Below, piece by piece: positions 23,138 to 29,600 of a DNA stretch of 29,600 bases. Where the stretch lies: assembly GCA_023231475.1 (NCBI GenBank), contig JALJEE010001555.1, forward strand, positions 1-29,600, read 5' to 3'. The notes under the pieces were generated by a model that searched no databases, was not told the DNA's origin, and saw nothing but the letters and a program-made list of their open reading frames with translations. Position 1 is the first letter of the stretch. Each line of letters opens with the position of its first letter. The stretch is from Seison nebaliae (lineage: Eukaryota; Rotifera; Pararotatoria; Seisonacea; Seisonidae). A program made the translations under genes and the position numbers.

Positions 23138-25175
23138 TTATTCGTGAAGTATTGGCATGGTATCTTCTCCACGATGTGACGATTCTTTGCTATGGCGAAT
23201 TCCGTAAGTGAAATATATGATAAGTCCTTTAAAAATGAAATGAATTAGGAGAATTATTATCATTAAGAAATAAACCTAATAGAAGCCAAACGCCAAAGCG
23301 GATCCAAGTGATCGTCGATAGTTGACACATTAAATAGAAGTTGATGAACATGGAGAGACTTGGAAGGAAAGGTACAAGAGGCATCTAACGAATAAATTGA
23401 ATGATGAAGGAAAGAATGGATTAAATAAATTCAACTTGAAATTTCTTCTCAGTTTGCTTCATTTGAGGGAGACGCATTAATTGAATGATAGATATAATGT
23501 AAAGTAAAAGAACGATAACAATGGATATGATGATGATGATGAAAAATGGAGTATTATCATCATAATAATCACTAGTTAATTTGGGTGCAGCATAAGATGC
23601 CAAAACTGCTAATAATGCTGCTGTAATCGTGTTAATTGTTACGAGAATTTTCGATTTGAAAGTAACTGATTTAATTCCATCATTTCTACTTGTATCATCA
23701 TTATCAGGATTATATTGATTATCAAAATCATTCGTATAATTATTCGTCAATGAATTCTCATAAAACGAATTATTCTTTTCACTAAATATTTCTTCGGGAA
23801 CTTTCGATTGAACGAACGTTCCTTCGTCATTGATCGATTGTGTTGTTGTTGTTCCTGTGTCAGTGGTCATTGTGGTTGATGGTGGTATTAATGAATGATT
23901 ATTTAATATGATCGACTGATCTTCATATCGTAAAATGAGAACGCAAAGTGCAACAAGAGAATAAGCTAAAAGTGTCCCAATCGACATCATGGCAACTAAT
24001 TCTTTTAAACTGAAAATTGCAGCAATTAATCCAACTAATGTACCGGATATTAATGTTGCAATAAATGGCGTTTTAAATCGATGATGAACTTTTGAAAGGA
24101 AAAGAAAAAGAACTCCATCTGATGCCATTGCATAAATAATTCTTGGTAATGGAAACATTGCTCCTAAGAGACTTGTGGATAGACCAATAATTGCTCCAAC
24201 TGATATGATATGTTCAGCTACTGTCCATCCCACATATTGGAAAACGAAGGGTAAACTCGATGTACCATCAATCAGATAATATGGACAGAGTAATGTCGTT
24301 ACAATTGCCGTCGCCGAATATGCAACACAACAGCAAATAAGAGAAATGATAATTGCGAATGGTATCGATTTCCCTGGATTTTTTACTTCTTCACCTGTTG
24401 TTGCAATTGCATCAAATCCAACGAAACCATAAAAACAGGTTGCTGCACCAGCCAACGTTCCTCCAATACCGAATGGGAAGAAACCACCTTTCCCAATAGT
24501 CTCCACATTCGGATTACCAGATAATTGCCAATTGGATAAATTGGCTTTAAACATTCCACAAACAAATGCATAAATCACCACGATCAAATTGAGAATTGTA
24601 CAAACATTATTGAACATCGACGACTCTTTCACTCCAATGCCCAATAGAACAGTCAATAATAAAGTGATAGCGAATGCGAATAAATCAGGATAATCCGCCA
24701 AATTCGCTATATTCATTCGCATATATTTCAAGAAGAATTTCTCCATATGTCCACCAGTAAATCGGTCGACATATTCACTCCAAGCACGAGCAACACTCGC
24801 AGTTCCAATACTATATTCCAATATCAAATTCCATCCGATGATAAAAGCTAAAAACTCTCCCATTGTCACGTACGTATATACATAGGCCGATCCAGTTTTC
24901 GGAATTTTCGCGCCAAATTCCGCATAACACATTCCAGCGAAAATGGAAGCAATTCCCGCAATCAAAAATGATAAGATGACTGACGGACCTGCTGAGTCAT
25001 GAGCAACTTGTCCACCTAAAATATAAATGCCCAATCCTAGTGTACTACCAACACCCAAAGCGGTTAAGTCATATTTGGTGAGACATCTGGAAAGAGATGT
25101 CTCTTGTAAATTGGATTTATTGAATTTTTTACGACGACATAGTGCTTCATACAATCTCTCAAAATAATATCTCAT
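23138..25175 (-). CDS. Cationic amino-acid transporter (SLC7A CAT family)
   Basis: CAT proteins carry arginine, lysine and ornithine across the plasma membrane. Exons 23436-25175, 23276-23384 and 23138-23226 (minus strand; introns 51 and 49 bp) give 645 aa with about 14 hydrophobic segments, the usual CAT size. The N-terminus reads [20 protein letters not shown], then [40 protein letters not shown] (the Glu here matches the one needed by CAT1), [40 protein letters not shown] and [20 protein letters not shown]. The last two exons add [40 protein letters not shown] and a hydrophilic tail. The start at 25175 (MRYYF) fits the family; the frame stays open to 25268, but that extension lacks family similarity. 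A Thr/Asn/Asp-rich loop of about 85 residues precedes the last four membrane segments. The gene lies in tandem with NPRL2. Confidence 0.93.
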
Positions 25176-25567
25176 AATCAATTTATTCTTGTGTAGCGAT
25201 TGTGTACTGGCAATTACACAAGATAATGAAGAAATGTTCAATGTGTAAATAATTGGTGGGCGTCTCAAGAAGAAGTAGAATGTTTAATCATGAATATCAC
25301 CAACATCATCACCGACATCTTTTATTTCTTGTTCCCATAATTTCTGTTCAATCAACTTTCAAACATTTCTTCCCCATCACAATTGGAGAGTAGGAGAAGA
25401 AGAAAGAAAGTGAATATTCTGATTAAATTTAATTAAATAAAACAATCTCCATTCCTTCAACTTCCCCATCTTCATACTTCTTTAGAAAAGAGAAACGTCG
25501 GGGAAAAATTCCTACAATTACTATTATTTCATTCATTCATTCATATATATATTTGTTTTCTCTCTTC

Positions 25568-25602
<35 letters not shown>

Positions 25603-25705
25603 TCCTACATATATATCACTTCTATTAATTATATAATATTTAGTAGTCAATTGAAACTTTTTACTCTCTTTTTACTTATACATCTTAAATTTGGTCAAGA
25701 AAATT
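25176..25705. other. Intergenic region between NPRL2 and the transporter gene
   Basis: About 530 bp separate two same-strand genes. It must hold the NPRL2 3' flank and the transporter promoter. A (TCA)11 repeat lies at 25568-25600. No other feature is seen. Confidence 0.5.
25568..25600 (+). repeat. (TCA)11 microsatellite
   Basis: Eleven TCA units lie in the short intergenic region upstream of the transporter start codon. No coding frame is supported here. Confidence 0.95.
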
Positions 25706-27459
25706 TTATTTAAAAATTACAAATAAATGTTCCAGATTCATTAGAGATGAATATAATTCACTAGCATCGATATCTTGAAAAGAAAGAAAGAAAGAATTAG
25801 TATGTTAAATTGGAAAGTTAAATTTCACCTTTATACTCGGCGAGAATATTGAGATAAATTTTATCGAAACTATTTCGTCCATTAAACAAATGGAAGAATA
25901 AATTCAGATTGATTTCCGTATCGCCAACGAACAAAATGTCAGGTGTCTTTCGATCTAAATTAATTGTCAATTTCAGTTAAATGATTACTAAAATTTTAAA
26001 ATTGAAAATTTTGAATAAACCTTTGATGGGATAACAATGTACTCGTCGAATTATCCCATGAAACTCTCCAAACTTTATTAGACGTCTAAAACAAGAACGA
26101 TATGTTGATGGGATAAAGGACAAATGGAACTTGATGTCAAATGAATTAGGTGCAATTGATGCAATTTTCATTTTAACCATAGCTGCCGAAGTATATCCAT
26201 CAAACCATTGATAGAATTTCATAATGGAATCAATGGAGAAAACGTGAGTCTCATCAAAATGTTTCTGTGGCACTTTCTTTCCACTTGTATTAATCGATGA
26301 ATTATGTCTCATTTTATTTCGATTTCGTGTATTATAATGATGATAATTGTATGACGAATGACTATATTGACGATCCAATTGACAAAGATAAAGTTGTAAT
26401 GATCGTTGCAACATACAACTGCCTTTAATCGCTTCTATCGACACATATTGATATCGATTATATTCGTTGTACATTGTAATCAATCTGATTGCACCATAAT
26501 ACAATAAATTCCTAATTGTCGATCTCAGAATGATAATATCCACATCAGCTTTCTTCTCTAAAAATCTTACACAAGTATCACCATCAATACATTTCTTTAT
26601 CTGAATGGAAATGAGAATATATGGAAATCTTTCATATTTCAATTCATACAAAAGAAAAAGAAGAAACTCGTTGTGTGGTTAAATCGCTTGCGGAGAAATC
26701 GGTCACTAGAACGGGAACACTTTCGTCATTTATCAATTCCAACATCGGTGGTAATGGACGATGGAGATCGATGCAGAAAGCTGTCGACGGAATTCCCAAC
26801 AATTCCATTACTTTATTTGGTTCATTGTCTAAGAGATGGAGAGAGAATGAAAGTTCAATCTCGATAGTACATTGAGTTATAACCGTTTTCTTGTCCATTA
26901 ATCCGGTTGTAAATGGTTAGGAGGAATTTTTGAATATAATCAGGCGGCCAGAACTTAATATGTTCCGGTCCATTCTCTGTAATTCTCAAAGACAATTTCC
27001 TCACTAGACATTCGTATTCACAAGATACACACGATTCCGGTAAAATGAAAATCAGATTACACATATATCCTCTCGCTGTCGCCGTATCTGAAATAGATGG
27101 AACAGTCATTTTTTTTAATCATCCAATTTCATATTAAAGAGTTGACTTGTTCGACTTTCAGAACAACGTAGACACGTCACATATTTCTTCCCTTCGGAAA
27201 TACTTTACAAATAATTCAATTCAATTTCTCCTCCTCAATTTACAACGAACAAACTCGTTACACGTCCCGGTTTCTGTTGAACGTAAAGAAATGTCGATAT
27301 CTTTGTAAATGATTCCGCTCGTAACCAATCCAGCGGATACTATAAATATTCACTACTATTAACACCATTCAAATTAAAGCGAACTTGACTTCGAATTATA
27401 CTGCCCGAACTTTGATCAAATTCTGAGAACACCACCGCTTCTATTCTTGTTTCACTCAT
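25706..27459 (-). CDS. NPRL2: NPRL2, subunit of the GATOR1 complex
   Basis: NPRL2 pairs with NPRL3 in GATOR1, which turns off Rag GTPases and so TORC1 when amino acids are scarce, at the lysosome surface. Eight exons (27385-27459, 27251-27339, 27156-27202, 26884-27087, 26668-26828, 26021-26600, 25829-25954, 25706-25773) join in frame to 449 aa, against about 380 in human. Matches in order are RIEAVVFSEFD at the N-terminus, VTCLRCSEN (family CxxC), RPLPP and VPVL, LTTQRIKKCIDG (family LTTQQILPYIDG), KKADVDIIILRSTIRNLLYYGA, and LIKFGEFHGIIRRVHCYPIK. The C-terminal block corresponds to the conserved end of NPRL2. A His/Asn/Ser-rich insert of about 50 residues (near 26260-26400) explains part of the extra length. 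All seven introns are 45-68 bp. The winged-helix and longin-type domains of the family are inferred from alignment by eye. Confidence 0.88.
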
Positions 27460-28181
27460 TTCACTTATATTCTCATAATAATTCTTTCCAACTCAATTTA
27501 CCTTTTTTTTATGAAACTTATGATTCAAATTACAACATCAATCACCCATTCTTTATAGTTTATCTATAATTCCATTTTTCTTACTTAAACTCCAATTTAA
27601 GAAATTAATTTATTAGAAATAATATAAACTATATTAAAACGGAACCATTAAAATTACATAATTTAGAGATTGTTTGACTATTACAATATACGGCCAATAT
27701 TTCTCAATGAAAATAAAGCTCTATTCAAAAGTAATCGGACATAATTCGATTTTTTTAAAATGCTCATAACTTTCTTCAAATAGCATTATATGCGTAAAGG
27801 AGCGTTAGATAGTCCCGTTCAAGCTTTTTGTTTTCTATTTTGCCACCGATTCCCACATTTCCCCAGTTGACGGTAGCCCAGAAATATAAATTTTTTTAAA
27901 ATTGGTTGCAGAAAACTTATTTTTTTCTGCATTTTCTGTGCACATATTTAACCGCTTGTCAGTGGAGTAATTTTATATCGATTTTTATAAAATTGATCTC
28001 AAATTAATCGTCTATTGTTTCTTAAGTTATATTTAAAATTTCAGATCAATAACGTCCATATTCTTCATTTTATAGATAAAAGTATAAGAAACATTTTTTA
28101 AGTTTTTCGTTAATTTTCGACTAAAAAATAGTCCCGAAAAATCGGACACAACCTGAATTTCGGAATTTTTTCTGGGAAATT
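27460..28181. other. Upstream region of NPRL2 and left flank of the transposon
   Basis: No gene is seen. Two strings of the type aatcggaca occur in the same orientation, at about 27734 (caaaagtaatcggacata) and about 28140 (aaaaatcggacacaacc). Such strings resemble termini of Tc1/mariner relatives, so the stretch 27722-28181 may be the remnant of a second element beside or around the Tc3-like one. This is inference from motif resemblance only. Confidence 0.35.
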
Positions 28182-28189
28182 TTGCAAAA

Positions 28190-28216
28190 TTTAGAACCTA
28201 TCGAAATACATGTATA
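28190..28216 (+). repeat. Left inverted repeat of the Tc3-like element
   Basis: This 27-bp core is the exact reverse complement of 29417-29443. It lies about 28 bp beyond the transposase stop codon. Confidence 0.9.
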
Positions 28217-28243
28217 ATGAAAAAATTTGGAAAAAACATCTTT

Positions 28244-29232
28244 TTAGCAACAAACTGAACCTTTATTTTTCAAGACATCAGCTATTCGTCGTGGAAATGA
28301 ATCAATTAAAATATCCATATCAAGTTTTGTTCTATTTTATCCCAACAATACGTCACCCTGGTTTTTAATTCTTCCACTGTTTGAAATTGCTTAATTTCAG
28401 CATAGACATCCCTGCTGAGTCTACCCCATAATGTTTCGATTACATTCAAATCCGGACTGCATGCTGGCCATTTCATTACCACTACATCTTGGTTATCCAT
28501 CCAATCTTTAGTGGCCTTTGAGATATGTGGCCTAGCATTATCTTGTTGCAATATCAATTTGCAGTCCTTGTCCAAAGCTGGACAAACATATTTGAAGAGA
28601 ATATCCACGTATTTCTCTGAATTCATATTTCCTTCAACGAAAACTATTGGTGTACGACCACCAAGCCAAATTCCGGCCCACACCATAACCCCCTTTTTCG
28701 ACCCGGCAACCGATGCGGAGAAAATTTCTTTTTCTTTTCTCAAATCCCTCCAATAGTATAGAAAACCATCTGGTCCATCGAGATTAAACTTTTTTTCATC
28801 AGAAAATATGATTTGTTTTCCATTATAACCCTTTTCAATCCATTCAGTTATTGCTTCCATTCTTTTCGTTTTATGCTGGGAATTAAGTTTGGGTTCTTTT
28901 TTCATTTTTTCCCAATGGACCTTTCCTTCCTTTAATCTCCTACAAATGGTCGATTTACTTGCGTTTGTTTTGCATTTCTCGGCTATAGATCGAGAATTGC
29001 TACCCATTTTCCGACCTTCGCGGCAAATTCGACGGTCTAACCTAGCCGACGTGCACCGATTCCTTCCGGTTTCCTTCATCCTCGTCCCATAATTCTTATC
29101 ATTTTTAAATGAATAAATAACTTTATTCGACCGATTAATTTTCCTGCCGATATCCGCTACTGAAACACCTTCGGACAATAAGGCCGTTATCTGTCCTTTT
29201 TCGAACTCCGATAATGTTTTTGCTTTCCCCAT
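28244..29232 (-). CDS. Tc3-like DD34E transposase, one frameshift near the C-terminus
   Basis: The protein cuts and re-inserts its own element. The frame starts MGKAKTLSEFEKGQITALLS with two helix-turn-helix-like segments, then the catalytic domain: IFSDEKKFNLDGPDGFLYYW (first Asp; very like C. elegans Tc3), LQQDNARPHIS (second Asp) and SPDLNVIETLWGRL (Glu), with 34 residues between the second Asp and the Glu. The continuous frame stops at 28306 after DKIEQNLIWIF. In another frame the sequence continues DMDILIDSFPRRIADVLKNK to a stop at 28244-28246, the usual Tc1-family end. So a single one-base shift near 28320-28335 removes the last 25 or so residues. Otherwise no internal stop is seen. Activity is uncertain because of the shift. 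Confidence 0.88.
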
Positions 29233-29416
29233 AATAAAATGTGATTAGCTATAGTATGTGATTGTAAAATATAAATAATAGCGTGGGTCGAAATATTTAG
29301 ATTTAACAAATTATTAAATTGAAATTTTATCATTGTAAACTAAATTTTACATAGTTTTCTGCTATTTAATCTTGCAGTTTCTAAAGATATGACACGCTTA
29401 TTTAAAATTTATTCAC

Positions 29417-29443
29417 TATACATGTATTTCGATAGGTTCTAAA
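29417..29443 (-). repeat. Right inverted repeat of the Tc3-like element
   Basis: This is the exact reverse complement of 28190-28216 and lies about 185 bp upstream of the transposase start codon. Confidence 0.9.
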
Positions 29444-29600
29444 GTTTTGAGACGCAGTTTATTATGCTACATCAAACTCGATTGGACAGAGACACGTTCA
29501 GTACAGAATTGAAAGCTCTACAAAATGAGCCCTTATTGAGCCATGAACACCACACCATTCTCGTATAATATTGATTTTTCTTTAAATTAATCGTTCTCTA

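Larger units (their letters stand above)
28182..29452 (-). mobile_element. Tc3-like Tc1/mariner DNA transposon
   Basis: A transposase frame is flanked by inverted repeats. A core of 27 bp (28190-28216 and 29417-29443; starts tttagaacctatcg) is perfectly complementary between the two ends, and imperfect matching extends it to roughly 28182-28227 and 29405-29452. The exact outer termini and TA target duplication could not be fixed; the right end may reach about 29462. The perfect repeat identity argues for recent activity. The element lies about 0.7 kb upstream of the NPRL2 start codon. Confidence 0.8.

Noticed and set aside
25176-25268. Longer transporter N-terminus starting MRRPPIIYTL
   Set aside because: The CAT family starts close to MRYYF at 25175; the extension has no family similarity and may be 5' UTR.
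26601-26667. Second apparent frame break in NPRL2 near FPYILISIQIKK
   Set aside because: Using the acceptor ttccattcag gives a 67-bp phase-0 intron and the join LTTQR-IKKCIDG, which matches the family LTTQQILPYIDG.
26855-26898. Apparent frameshift in NPRL2 where two overlapping frames both look coding
   Set aside because: A 55-bp phase-1 intron (26829-26883, GTT donor, cttag acceptor) joins the frames cleanly and gives the expected family alignment, so no frameshift is needed.
28511-29092. Plus-strand frames inside the transposase region
   Set aside because: They are antisense shadows of the transposase coding frame.
1-29600. tRNA, rRNA or snRNA genes
   Set aside because: I looked for tRNA B-box-like strings and conserved rRNA strings and recognised none; a covariance-model search was not possible here.

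Overview
The window is AT-rich DNA from an animal nucleus. It carries seven spliced protein-coding genes with very short introns (about 43-156 bp, most near 50), one DNA transposon, small inverted-repeat elements and an LTR-type fossil. Rap1, NRBP, a PX-PH phospholipase D, an intraflagellar-transport gene (IFT22), a four-repeat annexin, NPRL2 and a CAT-type SLC7 transporter together point to a metazoan. The compact introns and low GC suggest a small-genome invertebrate, but I cannot place it to phylum from this sequence.

Layout. 1-780: two partial copies of an LTR-retroelement end region. 781-4373: mostly featureless AT-rich DNA with a 137-bp foldback (MITE-like) element and one possible orphan exon. 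4374-5476 (+): annexin. 5847-6688 (-): IFT22, convergent with the annexin. 6689-11623: a 4.9-kb gene-poor stretch with a foldback array built from a repeated 15-nt motif (about 9109-9569) and a (GTT)14 repeat. 11624-12418 (+): Rap1-type small GTPase. 13454-16947 (-): phospholipase D. 17976-22325 (+): NRBP pseudokinase with a very enlarged C-terminal half. 23138-25175 (-): cationic amino-acid transporter. 25706-27459 (-): NPRL2. 28182-29452: Tc3-like DNA transposon with perfect 27-bp inverted repeats and a nearly intact transposase.

The genes do not form an operon. Several belong to general signalling and nutrient sensing: Rap1, PLD and NRBP in signalling and trafficking, and NPRL2 of GATOR1 beside an amino-acid transporter in the same orientation. 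The adjacency alone proves no shared control.

The most striking property cuts across all genes. When introns are placed by homology and reading frame, 24 of 27 5' splice sites begin GTT instead of the usual GTA/GTG, usually after an exonic A. This suggests an unusual 5' splice-site code in this organism. All exon models are hand-derived from reading frame and remembered family sequences; no transcript data were available.
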